NCBI GenBank assembly: GCA_963805445.1
Contig: CAWDUI010000055.1
Span: 124,001 to 188,000 of the forward strand
Reading direction: 5' to 3'
DNA length: 64,000 bases
From: JAENVT01 sp963805445
GTDB lineage: Bacteria > Actinomycetota > Acidimicrobiia > Acidimicrobiales > Ilumatobacteraceae
In this document: positions 40,370 through 49,561 of the stretch, piece by piece
Layout: every line of letters starts with the position of its first letter
Numbering within the stretch: the first letter of the stretch is position 1
Made by a program: the position numbers and the translations under genes
Notes under the pieces: generated by a model
What the model saw: only the letters and a program-made list of their open reading frames with translations
Told to the model about the DNA's origin: nothing
The model's database searches: none

Positions 40370-41145
40370 GACCGCTCGCCGATCGGCCGGTCGTCGAACG
40401 GCTGTGCCCAGACGTCGGCGGGGCTGACACGAGGCAGGCGGTGCGACACGACGCCGGCCAACTCCACGATCGAACGAATCAACGGTGAGCGGCGCAGGCG
40501 GGTTGCGGATCCGGCGCGTCCGGCCAACACCGCTGCGGCCCATGGATCGTCGGCGACCGCAACCACATCGTCGGCGCGGACGAACCGGGCCACCTCGTCG
40601 GCTCCGTACGGCACGGTCGCCAATGAGGGCGACGACCGCCGGGATCGAGCGAGCCGCCAATTGCGCGGCGATCTCGGCGACACGCTCCAGGCCCAGGGCG
40701 GCCGCTGCGGCGGAGCCTCGGTGCTGTCGGTGGGCGATGACGACGACGCCGGCCTGGAGAACCAACGGCCGGCATCGGCCCCCGCAACCGACCTCCGTCG
40801 GCGATCACGACCGGCTGATCGAGCCCGGAGAGCACCGGCAGCACGGCCGTGGTCGCCGCCAGCACCACGGCCGACGCCTCGACCGACCTCGTCGGCGCAA
40901 CCAGCACGTCGACGCCGGACTGCGAGCGCTGCGACATCGATCCGAACGGTCGCCCACGAGCCCGGAGATGCCGAGGCGACGACATCGGCCAGGCCGGGCG
41001 ATCTCGGCACGTCGAGCCATGCAGCCAGGCATCCGCCAGCGGGATCGAACTCGGCGAGCATGCACGGCTCGCCCACCGGCCACGCCGCGGCGAGACCGAG
41101 CGCGGTCGTGGTGCACCCATCGCCGACCACGGCGACCAGGCTCAT
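40366..41145 (-). CDS. CpaE-like MinD-family ATPase, three frameshifts
   Basis: The start, MSLVAVVGDGCTTTALGLAA, carries a deviant Walker A motif (GDGCTTTALG) with Thr in place of the usual Lys, as in degenerate CpaE-like proteins. PCMLAEFDPAGGCLAAWLDV and PRSPGLADVVASASPGSWAT follow, as in ParA/MinD-fold proteins. The middle (VEASAVVLAATTAVLPVLSG, LVLQAGVVVIAHRQHRGSAA) and the end (VADDPWAAAVLAGRAGSATR) lie in separate frames with switches near 40920, 40740 and 40620. It probably positions the pilus machine at the pole. It overlaps both neighbours by 4 bases. Confidence 0.7.
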   Translation of the reverse strand: MSLVAVVGDGCTTTALGLAAAWPVGEPCMLAEFDPAGGCLAAWLDVPRSPGLADVVASASPGSWATVRIDVAALAVRRRRAGCADEVGRGVGRGAGGDHGRAAGALRARSAGRDRRRRSVAGADAGRWFSRPASSSSPTDSTEAPPQRPPWAWSVSPRSPRNWRLARSRRSSPSLATVPYGADEVARFVRADDVVAVADDPWAAAVLAGRAGSATRLRRSPLIRSIVELAGVVSHRLPRVSPADVWAQPFDDRPIGERS

Positions 41146-41769
41146 GGCGCGACGCCCGACAGGTCGACGCCGGGGTCGAGCAGCACGACCCTGACCCTGG
41201 TGGCGCCGGCCACCACGACCGCATCAGCTGCGGCGACCTCGAACGAGATCGACAGTTGCCCGGTCACTGCGTCGGGTGACTCCGGTAGCCCGACGACGCG
41301 GCCGACCACCGGCAGCGGCGGGGTGTCGTCGCTGCTGGTCGGGATGACGATCTGCACCTGCGAGCGCTCACGCAGCCCGGCGGGGAGCTCTCCCGACGGA
41401 ATCGTCACCGCGACGACTGCCGAGCCCGGCGCCACCAACGGCTCGGTCTGCAGCAATCCGGCAGCGAGCAACCCTCCGGTGACGATGCGCACCTTCGCGT
41501 ACTGCCCGACCACGCCGGCAGAGGTCGCTGGCCTTGATGACGGCGAGTGACGGATCGGTCGACAACTCGATCGAGCGCAGATCGGCCGCACCGATCCGGG
41601 CTCCCGCCGGAAGATCTCGCACCACCTGCAGCACCGCGACCCGCTTGTCGGCCGTGGAAAACACCAGCAGGACCACCCCGACCGCGACCAACGCCAGCAG
41701 CGTGCCGACTGCGATCCGGGCACGTGATCTCGACGATGGTCTGAAGCCGGCCCGCGTTGAAGCAGTCAT
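41142..41769 (-). CDS. SAF-domain protein (CpaB/RcpC-like), frameshifted
   Basis: About 209 residues from ATG 41769. One helix (IAVGTLLALVAVGVVLLVFS) anchors an outer SAF domain: VLQVVRDLPAGARIGAADLR, then after a frame switch near 41525 GQYAKVRIVTGGLLAAGLLQ and VAVTIPSGELPAGLRERSQV. CpaB/RcpC proteins bind wall polymers and help the pilus pass the envelope. It is the first gene of the Tad operon; upstream is non-coding to the tRNA-Ser. The ATG used lies 51 bases inside a longer open frame. Confidence 0.8.
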
Positions 41770-42023
41770 CGGCCGAAACGCCTCCGCGCGCGTTGTACTC
41801 ACAATTTCCGCCACCCTCACCTACTAGCACCCAACGAGGAGCATGACCTCCGGCCAACCCCGCCGTCAAATGCGCTCTCGTCGCCGCTCGCTGATCATCG
41901 CGTCCTCCTGTCACTCCACAGATGCACAGCCCTGTCCGCAAAGCGGAAGGTGCGGCGAGCCGAGGCCCCGCGAATTCGCAGTGGGGACGCCGCCGATCGC
42001 TGCGATAGCCTCAGCCCTCGCCA

Positions 42024-42117
42024 GGAGAGGTGCCAGAGCCAGGTCGAATGGACCGCACTGCTAATGCGGGGACCGCCTTCAAGTGGTCCGTGGGTTCAAA
42101 TCCCACCCTCTCCGCCA
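42024..42117 (+). tRNA. tRNA-Ser (anticodon GCT)
   Basis: Acceptor arms GGAGAGG/CCTCTCC, anticodon stem CCGCA/TGCGG with loop CTGCTAA (GCT), a long variable arm (GGACCGCC...GGTCC) as expected for a class II tRNA, T-arm GTGGG-TTCAAAT-CCCAC, discriminator G and an encoded CCA. Confidence 0.95.
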
Positions 42118-42120
42118 TCA

Positions 42121-42147
42121 CGGGCCGGTGGGTCGACCACCGGCCCG
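42121..42147 (+). terminator. Strong hairpin after tRNA-Ser
   Basis: CGGGCCGGTGG, a GTCGA loop and CCACCGGCCCG pair perfectly over 11 bases, starting 3 bases after the tRNA CCA. No T-run follows, so termination would be intrinsic without a U-tract or Rho-assisted. Confidence 0.65.
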
Positions 42148-42274
42148 TAGCAGGTCCCGGGGTGGATTCCCACGCGCCTCCAATGTTGCATTTGTGTAAC
42201 GATCGGAGTAGACAGAACCTCATCTGAACAGCTTCAGGGCCCACGGCGGCGCCCCGGAGAGGTGATTTCCCACG

Positions 42275-43432
42275 ATGCAGTACGACAACTCCGACGATCC
42301 ATTTGGGTTCTGGAAAGACGAACCCACTCGGCAGTTGAAACGCACGCAGGCCGGAACACGCTCCCACGCCGACACCGGTGGCGACACTCGGCCCCTCACC
42401 CGTATGGTCCCGGTCGTACGAACCGAACGGGCGAACTCCGTCCCCGGGTTGCACCCGCCGCGCAACCCGCTCGTCGTGCGGATCGGCGTGATGGCCGGAA
42501 TCACCCTGTTGCTCGTGCCGTTGGCCCTCAGCCTGCGCGACGACCGGCCGCAGGTCCAAGCCTCGAATCTCCAAGGCGTCGACACCGTCCTGGTCGGCAA
42601 GATGCCGGCCCCGGCACCGACCGCCATCGCCCTCGACACCGACGCCCCCACGAGCCTTGCTCCCACGCCCGTGCCGTCGCCACCCCCCACCGATGCCATC
42701 GCCGTCACCGCCGCCGTGACCGCCGCCCCGACCGACTCGCCGACCACCGCGCCGAAGGTCAAGAAGGCGGCGGCGAAAGCCACCACGACGGTTGCAGCGG
42801 TTCCCAAGCCGACCGCGACGCAATCCGCCGACCAATCCTGCAGCGCGATGTACACCGTGGCCAACGGCGATTCCTGGTCGACGATCGCCGACCGGGCCGG
42901 GATCACGATGAAAGCGCTGCTGGCGGCCAACAACGCGACGATCAAGACCGTGCTGCTGGCGGGCAAGAGCATCTGCCTGCCCGCCGGCGCATCCACCCCG
43001 GCGCCGCCCACCACGAAGGCGCCCTCCGCGACGCAGCCGGCAACGACCCAGCCGGCGACGCCGCCGGTCACCACCCCGCCGGTCTCCACCTCGCCCGCAA
43101 CCACCCAACCGCCACCGCCGGCCAACACCTACACCAAGGCCCAGGTCGCCCAGATCATCCGCGACGTGTGGCCCGACGACCTCGAGGACGAGGCCATCCG
43201 CATCGCCACCCGGGAGAGCAACCTGATCCCCACGGTGCACAACTACTGCTGCTACGGGCTGTTCCAGATCTACTACACCGCGCACCGCACGTGGCTGGCC
43301 AGCATGGGCATCACCAGTGCCGCCCAACTGTACGACCCGCTCACCAACGCCACCGCTGCGTACGCCCTGTACCGCAACTCCGGCTGGGCCCCCTGGGCCA
43401 TCTCCACCCCGACCACCACCGCCGCCGCCTGA
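42275..43432 (+). CDS. LysM-containing transglycosylase-like wall protein
   Basis: 385 residues. A cytoplasmic N-terminus (about 60 residues) leads to a membrane helix (VVRIGVMAGITLLLVPLALS) and a long Thr/Ala/Pro linker. A LysM domain follows (CSAMYTVANGDSWSTIADRA, then ITMKALLAANNATIKTVLLA), then a second Pro/Thr linker and a lysozyme-like C-terminal domain: DLEDEAIRIATRESNLIPTV, with the catalytic Glu in RESN, and YCCYGLFQIYYTAHRTWLAS. The fold is that of soluble lytic transglycosylase or resuscitation-type muralytic domains, so peptidoglycan cleavage is likely. It stands between two tRNA genes, away from other wall genes. Confidence 0.8.
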   Translation: MQYDNSDDPFGFWKDEPTRQLKRTQAGTRSHADTGGDTRPLTRMVPVVRTERANSVPGLHPPRNPLVVRIGVMAGITLLLVPLALSLRDDRPQVQASNLQGVDTVLVGKMPAPAPTAIALDTDAPTSLAPTPVPSPPPTDAIAVTAAVTAAPTDSPTTAPKVKKAAAKATTTVAAVPKPTATQSADQSCSAMYTVANGDSWSTIADRAGITMKALLAANNATIKTVLLAGKSICLPAGASTPAPPTTKAPSATQPATTQPATPPVTTPPVSTSPATTQPPPPANTYTKAQVAQIIRDVWPDDLEDEAIRIATRESNLIPTVHNYCCYGLFQIYYTAHRTWLASMGITSAAQLYDPLTNATAAYALYRNSGWAPWAISTPTTTAAA

Positions 43433-43478
43433 CCGCCCGCCATCCCGCGGCTCGTCGGCCCTGTCGGGCGCGCTGTGA

Positions 43479-43543
43479 GTACCGGCCGTACCGAAACCGA
43501 ACCCAACCAAACTCATCGGGTGCGCTCTCGGTACCACCCATAC
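43479..43543. repeat. GTACCG double-motif repeats (copies 2 and 3, inverted)
   Basis: GTACCGGCCGTACCGA at 43479-43494 (preceded by TGTGA, as in copy 1) and its near match in reverse, TCGGTACCACCCATAC, at 43528-43543. They lie between the transglycosylase stop and tRNA-Arg. The two face each other, so a transcript could fold them together. Otherwise I see nothing coding in 43433-43635. Confidence 0.45.
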
Positions 43544-43635
43544 CGATCCCGCGCTCGACCAGACCTGTGGCGGAGATGGTGGATTGGCCCGGGTGGGAGT
43601 CGCCACTCTCGGACTACACTCTGCTCCCGACATAG

Positions 43636-43708
43636 GCGCTCGTAGCTCAATGGATAGAGCATTTGACTACGGATCAAAAGGTTGAGTGTTCGAGTCACTC
43701 CGAGCGCG
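43636..43708 (+). tRNA. tRNA-Arg (anticodon ACG)
   Basis: Acceptor arms GCGCTCG/CGAGCGC, D-arm GCTCAATGGATAGAGC, anticodon stem TTTGA/TCAAA with loop CTACGGA (ACG), T-arm GAGTG-TTCGAGT-CACTC. CCA is not encoded, unlike the other two tRNAs here. Confidence 0.95.
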
Positions 43709-43747
43709 CTTCCACAGATCTGATGATCTCGCTGGTGTGAGAATCGA

Positions 43748-43785
43748 CGAGGACCCCGCCGAACGGTTGGGTCCTCGGACGTTTT
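43748..43785 (+). terminator. Rho-independent terminator after tRNA-Arg
   Basis: CGAGGACCC (43748-43756) pairs perfectly with GGGTCCTCG (43769-43777) around a 12-base loop, followed by GACGTTTT. Confidence 0.75.
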
Positions 43786-43903
43786 CCGCCCTACGCATCA
43801 GTCGGGCGTCACCGAAGCACTGGCATTCGACAATCCCGCAGCCGAGGTCGCAAGGCGGGTGAGTTCGCACCAATCGTCCCAGCTCGGCGGCTGCACACCA
43901 GAT

Positions 43904-44920
43904 CTATGGGAGTGTGGACGCTTCGGGCACAGTAGTTGGAAGTGGCGGACCAGTGTCCAGCGTGCCCGACGCGTCGGTTGGCCCGACGATGACATGCATG
44001 TCGGCCGTGCCGACGATGTTGCCGGTTTGATCCTTGGCGACGGCGTGGATCGTGGTTTCGCCGGGGGCAACGAGATCAATATCAACCCTGGTGATGGTCG
44101 TGGGATAGTTCGGAATGATCTCCTGCTGCAATGCGACTGCGGCTACCGCCGGGTTGTCGGAGGTGTATTCGAAAGTGAACGCACTGACGGCCACCGGCGC
44201 GCACGTAGCCGTGTCGAGGACCGCGAGGCTTGCGCCGTAGTGGCCCACACCGGCATCGATCTTTGGAAAGTTGGCGATCAGCGCAAGCGGGGCGGTCGGG
44301 TTGTCGCATGAACTTGGCCGGCGGAAGGCTTCGAGGTGCATGCCGTGGATCCTCAGATTGGGAAGATCGAGATCGCCGGTGTAGGCGCTGCCCAGCGAGC
44401 TCTTGAAGAACTCACCTTGGCGTTCGATCCACTCGGGGGTCTTGGTGCCGTCGTAGGTCCAGATCGCGTTGGCCCACCAGTTTGTCCCGTCTGACGCGAA
44501 GTAGATGTTGATTCGCTGCTCGATGTCGTTCTGGTGCCAGGTCAACTCGAGCGTGGTGGACTCGTTCGGAGTTCCCGGGTCGCCTTCAATCAATACATCG
44601 GTGGTCGGTGTAAACGTTTGGCCGGCAACTGTTACTTCCACCGAGGCTGCCTCCAGCAGCACGGTTGGGGTCTCGAAGCGCAAGGTGGCAGATGCGGTCG
44701 GACCGTTCGCAACCGAGTCGTCGGTGCGGCGTTGGGCTAGAGCGACACCAGTCGCGGCGACCAGCAGCGCGGCGGTGGCCATGATCAGGCGCGAACGACG
44801 CCGCGAGGTTGGCAATTCGGTCACCTGTACCAACTGCTCTCTCGGACTTGCGTCGGGCACGCGCATCGCTGCAGCTTGGCTGGCGAGGACCTTCCGGATG
44901 CGATCTTCGACCACGGTCAT
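43904..44920 (-). CDS. One-pass membrane protein cotranscribed with ECF sigma factor
   Basis: 338 residues. The cytoplasmic part is about 45 residues (MTVVEDRIRKVLASQAAAMR), followed by a membrane helix (LIMATAALLVAATGVALA). The exported domain of about 270 residues contains paired strands (LTWHQNDIEQRINIYFASDG, NLRIHGMHLEAFRRPSSCDN) and ends in an Ig-like stretch (VDIDLVAPGETTIHAVAKDQ). The 4-base overlap with the sigma gene (ATGA) and the topology match the pair at 3348-4865. It may be the anti-sigma partner, but no known anti-sigma motif is visible. Two cysteines in the exported part could form a disulfide. Confidence 0.65.
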   Translation of the reverse strand: MTVVEDRIRKVLASQAAAMRVPDASPREQLVQVTELPTSRRRSRLIMATAALLVAATGVALAQRRTDDSVANGPTASATLRFETPTVLLEAASVEVTVAGQTFTPTTDVLIEGDPGTPNESTTLELTWHQNDIEQRINIYFASDGTNWWANAIWTYDGTKTPEWIERQGEFFKSSLGSAYTGDLDLPNLRIHGMHLEAFRRPSSCDNPTAPLALIANFPKIDAGVGHYGASLAVLDTATCAPVAVSAFTFEYTSDNPAVAAVALQQEIIPNYPTTITRVDIDLVAPGETTIHAVAKDQTGNIVGTADMHVIVGPTDASGTLDTGPPLPTTVPEASTLP

Positions 44921-45402
44921 TGTTCAATCTCCTTAGCAAGAGTCTTCAGGGCGCGAGAGGCGAGGGATTTCACGGTTCCGCGGCGGCAATCCAAGGCGTC
45001 GGCGATCTCGGACTCGGACAGATCGCCGTGATACCGCATGACGATCACTGCGCGTTGACGAAAGGGCAGTCGGGCGATGGCGTCGTCCAGTTCTTCAGCG
45101 AGCAACTCGACGCGGTCGGAGCCGGCCAGAAGGGGCAGCTTCTCGCGGATGGTCCGACACCGACGGTTCCAGTTGCTACTCGCGTTGACAAGCGCAGCGC
45201 GTAGATACGCAGCTGGATGATCAGTGGCTGCCCAGCGCTGCGACATCGTGGCCAACACCTCTTGGGCGATGTCCTCTCCAGCCGCCGTGTCCTGAGTGAG
45301 GAACGACGCGAACCGGAACGCCCACGGCCACGCTTCGACAAAGAACTCTTCGAAGGATCGCCCGGAACCGGACAGAGCCACCGGCGCGCCTTGTGTGCTC
45401 AC
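44917..45402 (-). CDS. SigE-family ECF sigma factor
   Basis: 161 residues: region 2 FEEFFVEAWPWAFRFASFLT and GEDIAQEVLATMSQRWA, then region 4 ARLPFRQRAVIVMRYHGDLS, SEIADALDCRRGTVKSLASR. There is no extension. It is followed by the membrane protein above with an ATGA overlap. It is probably triggered by an envelope signal sensed by that protein; the regulon is unknown. Confidence 0.85.
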   Translation of the reverse strand: MSTQGAPVALSGSGRSFEEFFVEAWPWAFRFASFLTQDTAAGEDIAQEVLATMSQRWAATDHPAAYLRAALVNASSNWNRRCRTIREKLPLLAGSDRVELLAEELDDAIARLPFRQRAVIVMRYHGDLSESEIADALDCRRGTVKSLASRALKTLAKEIEQ

Positions 45403-45619
45403 ATAGTTATTGACACGCCAACTGTGCCATCGGTTCCTACAAAATCCGCGGAGTGCTTGCCCTGACTTGCCGGGTCCCGACCTGCGAGCAAGTCACTGCG
45501 GACCAACCGTGGCGATGCAGATATTTGCCAAACCGTAGCTGGTCTCGTCGTGGTCTTGGGTGCCTTGAAGCCAGTCGACAACTCGTAGTGGCTCGAAAAC
45601 TCAACCGTTTCAGCCGTAG

Positions 45620-46168
45620 GCGTGGTGGGGGCGTACCGCCGAGTTCCGCGCCGATTGGGATGCCGGTGTGCAGCGTTGGGGCGACAACATGAACCCGGCC
45701 CTGTTGGAACGCACCAACAAACAGCGACGCTTCGACGCCCTCGATGCCATCTTCGATGCCGCCGCCTCCTCGGGTGTCGTCGGCCGGGTCGATCCGTTGG
45801 TCAACGTGATCGTCGACCAGACCACCCTCGAACACCACCTCAACCGGCTGTGCGGTGTCGATGTCGAGCCGCTCGACCCGGCCAGCGTCGATGATCGCCG
45901 TTGCGAAACCGTCACCGGTCACCAGCTCGACCCCGCCGACATGCTCGCCGCCGCCCTCGTTGGCCAGCTACGCCGGGTAGTGCTCGACACCGCCGGGGTC
46001 GTCATCGACCTCGGTCGCCGCGCCCGGTTGTTCACCGGTAGCGCCCGACACGCCGTGCTGCTGGGTGACCGACGATGTCTGTGGCCCGGGTGCGATCTTC
46101 GCTCCGGGCGCTGCCAAGCCGACCACACCGAACCCTGGGCCACCAACGGCCCGACACGCCTCTGTTAG
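45620..46168 (+). pseudogene. 13E12/DUF222 HNH endonuclease remnant
   Basis: In one frame it reads EFRADWDAGVQRWGDNMNPA, VGRVDPLVNVIVDQTTLEHH, RVVLDTAGVVIDLGRRARLF and RRCLWPGCDLRSGRCQADHT. The last is the HNH core of the 13E12 repeat family, with its Cys-x4-Cys and Asp-His. It is preceded by a stop (TAG at 45617) and breaks off a few residues after the HNH motif (NGPTRLC then stop), so the N-terminal DUF222 helices and the last part of the nuclease are missing. Such genes are multicopy and prone to recombination in actinobacteria, so this is a decayed copy. Confidence 0.7.
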
Positions 46169-46247
46169 GGAGCGTGCGATTGTGAATCGGAGTACGCCGA
46201 ACTGCCGAGTCATGGGCTCGTATCCGCGCAAACCTCGTCTCCGCCAG

Positions 46248-49200
46248 CTATTGCCAGCCCTCCACATCGACGACGATGTCGGTTGTCCAGTTCGCGGCGA
46301 TGCACACCGCGCCGCCTGTCCCCATCGGAACAAGAGCCTGGGTTGCCACGATTCGGTCGGGTGAGGTGTTGTTGTTCGACGTCTCGGGCGCCGGCTGACC
46401 GCAGGGGAAGATCTTGACCCATGCTGGTCCGGTTGCGTTCACGGCGGTGACGTTGAGGCTCACGACGGTGGCCGTCGCCGGCACACCGTACAGGCCCATG
46501 ATCGGCACGGTCGTGGTCGTCCCCGGTTCCACGGCGACCTGCCCGGTGTCGCGAGTGTCGAGGGCCCGTACCGGTGTGAACGCGTGGTACGAGGCTCCGG
46601 CTGGGTACCACCCCTCGAGGTCGACGACGAGGTCCGTGTCGATGTTCGACACAAAGCAGACCTTGCCACCGGTGCCGACCGCGGTGATCGCCGAGTTGGC
46701 GATCGCGTGGCCGCTCCAGGCGTTGAGATTGGACGCCAGCGGTGGTGCGGTACCACACGGGTAGGACGTGACGTACCCGGCACGTTCGGCGACGGCCGTG
46801 AGGTTCATCGCCACTGCACTCGCCGTGGGCGAGACGCCATTGACGCCGACGACGGTGAGTTCGACCGGCGTGAACGGCGCGAGGTGAGTGGCGATGCCGA
46901 CGCCCGTGCGGGAGTCGGCGATGCGCGTCGCTTGGATCGCGTGGTAGTCCGCTCCGGCCGGATACCAGCCTTGTAGGTCGACGACGAGATCACCCGCTGT
47001 CGACGTCTCGAAGCAGACCGAGCCAGTGCTGTCGAGCGGGACGATCGCGAGGTTGGCGACGATCTGGCCGGTGCCCGGGTTGAGGTTGGATGTGAGATCC
47101 GTGGGTGTGGTGCCGCACGGGTAGGCACGGATCCAGCCGTCGGTGGTGACATTGACGGACGTCAGGTTCAACGCCACTGCCGAGGCATCGGCTGCGATCC
47201 CGTACTTGCCGGCGAGGTTCACCTGCGACGTGCTGCCCGGAGCGAATTCAGTCCGCTGGGTCGGGCTAACGCGCGTGTCAAGCAGTCGTTTCGCCGGGTT
47301 GGTGACCTGGAGGCCGCACGAAGTCACAGCGGGGCTCGAGGCCGCGGTTACCGGTGGCGTGCCCGTGACTGATACGGGAACGGCAATTGTCGTCCCGCTC
47401 GGACAGGCGACCGCTGTGAGGGTCTGGGCGCCGATGGGGACCCCGTCGGGAATCGTCAGGTTGACTGTTGCGGCGCCGTTGGCGACGGGGACGGTGCCCA
47501 CAGCGACGCCACCGATCGAGACCGCAAGCGCGGAGTTGGCAGGCGAGCCGAGGCTGGTCATATCGAGCGCGGCGACGTCGAACTGCACGCTGCCGGCGAG
47601 CGCGACAGTTGTGGGCAGGCCAGTGACCTTGGCAGCCTGTCGGGCGAAGTCGGGCGACGCCGGCGAGTGCGCCCTGAGGTACGAGATCCATCCGTCGCGA
47701 TCGACGAGGCCGGAGTCCTTCGCGTTTGTGCCCGACGTGAAGATCCGGAAGTTGTCCCCACCGGTGGTGAGGAACGCGAAGGTTCCGATCCGGTAGCTGG
47801 CCGTCGGATCGTATGGTGCGCCGTTGATCGTGATCGACGTGATCCTCGAGCCCTCGGGCAACGCATCGTCGTATGTGTAGGTGACGTTGTCGCTGAGACC
47901 GAGCTGGAGGTAGGGCCGAGTGGGGATGTTGCCCCGGCGTCGCGCTGCCACTGCTGCTCGAGCAGGGTCTTGAACTGCGCCCCGGACAGCGTCGTGGTCC
48001 ACAGGTTGTTGACGAACGGCAGGACGTTGTTGGCCTCGGCGAAGGTGATGACGCCATCGCCCTCCGCGCCGGACTGCCGGAACAGCAACTCGGCGCGCAG
48101 GCCACCAGGGTTGGCGACGCCGATCTGCGCGCCCCCGACTGCCGCCGGCGCCAGCGTGTCGCGCAGCGCGTTGGCCACGAGGTCGCCGAGACTCGACTCC
48201 TTCGAGCGGTCGTCACGCCCGCGTGGTCGGTGTCGGACCGGCGCCGACATACGTGCCACCGGGGCCCGTGTACGTGCCTCCTGTGTAGGCAGTGCTGATG
48301 TCGGCCGTCTGCTGCCCGATCGGGTCCAAGCCGATCGTGTCGGCGAAAGCTTTCGCCGCGTCGACGATCGCTTTCACCTTGGCGACGCGCGGCAAGGTGT
48401 AGTCCGGCGCGGCCGCCGGCAGGAGATTGCTCGCGGTGTACGCGGTGACGTCGCCCGTCGTGTCGTCGACGGTCAGTGTCACTTTGCCAACGTGATCGGC
48501 GTAGTTGCCGGTCTGCAGCACCGGCCGGTTCGGCAACGACCCACCGACGACGGGGGCGTCGTAGACGTAGGCCTGGTGAGTGTGACCGGTGAAGATCACG
48601 TCGACCTCCGGGCTGGTCAGGTTGACGATGTCGGCGAATGGGTTCGGAGCCGGCGCGGCAAGATTCTCGTTCAGCGTCAGGGCGCCGCTGACCGCACCTT
48701 CGTGGTATTCGGCCACGAGCACCTGGGCCTCGCCGTTCGCTGAGTTGCCGTCGCTCAGCTGGGCGGCGACGCGGTTGACTGCGTCGACCGGGTCGCCGAT
48801 GTCGATCTGGGTGATGCCACCGGGCGAGACGAGCGCCGGGGTCTCCGAGGTGACTGCACCGATGACGCCGACCGTGACGCCGTTGACCGTGAAGATCGTG
48901 TACTCGGGCAACGCCGGCGTCAGCGTGCCCTTCAGGTAGACGTTGGCGCCGAGGTATGCCCACCGCGCGTTGGTGCCCCCCGGTGTGGAACCGCTCCCGA
49001 AAGCCGGGCACGCATCAGGTGCGATGCCGGCAGGGCCGCCGACGAGACGGCCGGTGAGATCGGTGTAGCCCTTGTCGAACTCGTGGTTGCCGACCGAGGA
49101 GGCGTTCATGCACAGCTCGTTCATCACATCGATCGTCGGCTGGTCGTTCTGGACCGCAGAGTTGAACAGCGACGCGCCGATCAAGTCGCCGGCGCCGAGC

Positions 49201-49430
49201 AGCAACGTGCCTGTCGGGTCGAGCGCACGTTGTTGTTCGATCGTGGTCGCCCAGTTCGTGGTGAGGTTGTTCGCCGGGTCGATCCGGCCGTGGAAGTCGT
49301 TGACGTTGAGCAGGGTGATCGTCTGGCTCGCGGCGCGGACCGGGCCGACCGGACTCGCCACCACAACACCGCCCGTCAACCCGACTGCCGTCAGACCGAT
49401 TGCCAATTTTCGTCGCAACGAAGCTCTCAT
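46248..49430 (-). CDS. Secreted UshA-like 5'-nucleotidase with three C-terminal surface modules, two frameshifts
   Basis: About 1060 residues. A signal peptide (ending GVVVASPVGPVRAA) leads to a metallophosphatase domain with all five motifs: LLNVNDFHGRIDP, GAGDLIGAS, SVGNHEFDKGY, VAEYHEGA and VIFTGHTHQAYV. The 5'-nucleotidase C-terminal domain follows (GLRAELLFRQSGAEGDGVIT, SDNVTYTYDDALPEGSRI). After a short all-beta domain, three copies of the LLDTR/GWYP surface module begin near 47290, 46950 and 46600. Such enzymes release phosphate from nucleotides outside the cell. Frame switches lie near 48225 and 47935. The modules probably hold the enzyme at the cell surface. Confidence 0.85.
46251..47300 (-). 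repeat. Three tandem surface-module copies (nucleotidase)
   Basis: Each about 115-120 codons: an LLDTR or DSR start, AVALNLT-type strand, YPCGT...SNLN loop, an IVANLAIVPL-type strand and a DLVVDLQGWYPAG end. The first, second and third copies begin near 47290, 46950 and 46600. Confidence 0.8.
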
Positions 49431-49561
49431 CGTGTGTCACTCCTCGATCTGGATCACTTCCGGACATCGCTACTTCCGGACATCGCTGTCGGAGCGTCCC
49501 GGTCACCCTCGATGGCAAACCTAGCCCCTGCTGCCGGCCGGCCTCGACGAAGCGTGCTTGG

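Noticed and set aside
29682..43708. tRNA genes as attachment sites for an integrated element
   Set aside because: No integrase and no duplicated tRNA 3' end near any of the three; the Tad locus between them is normal chromosomal content.
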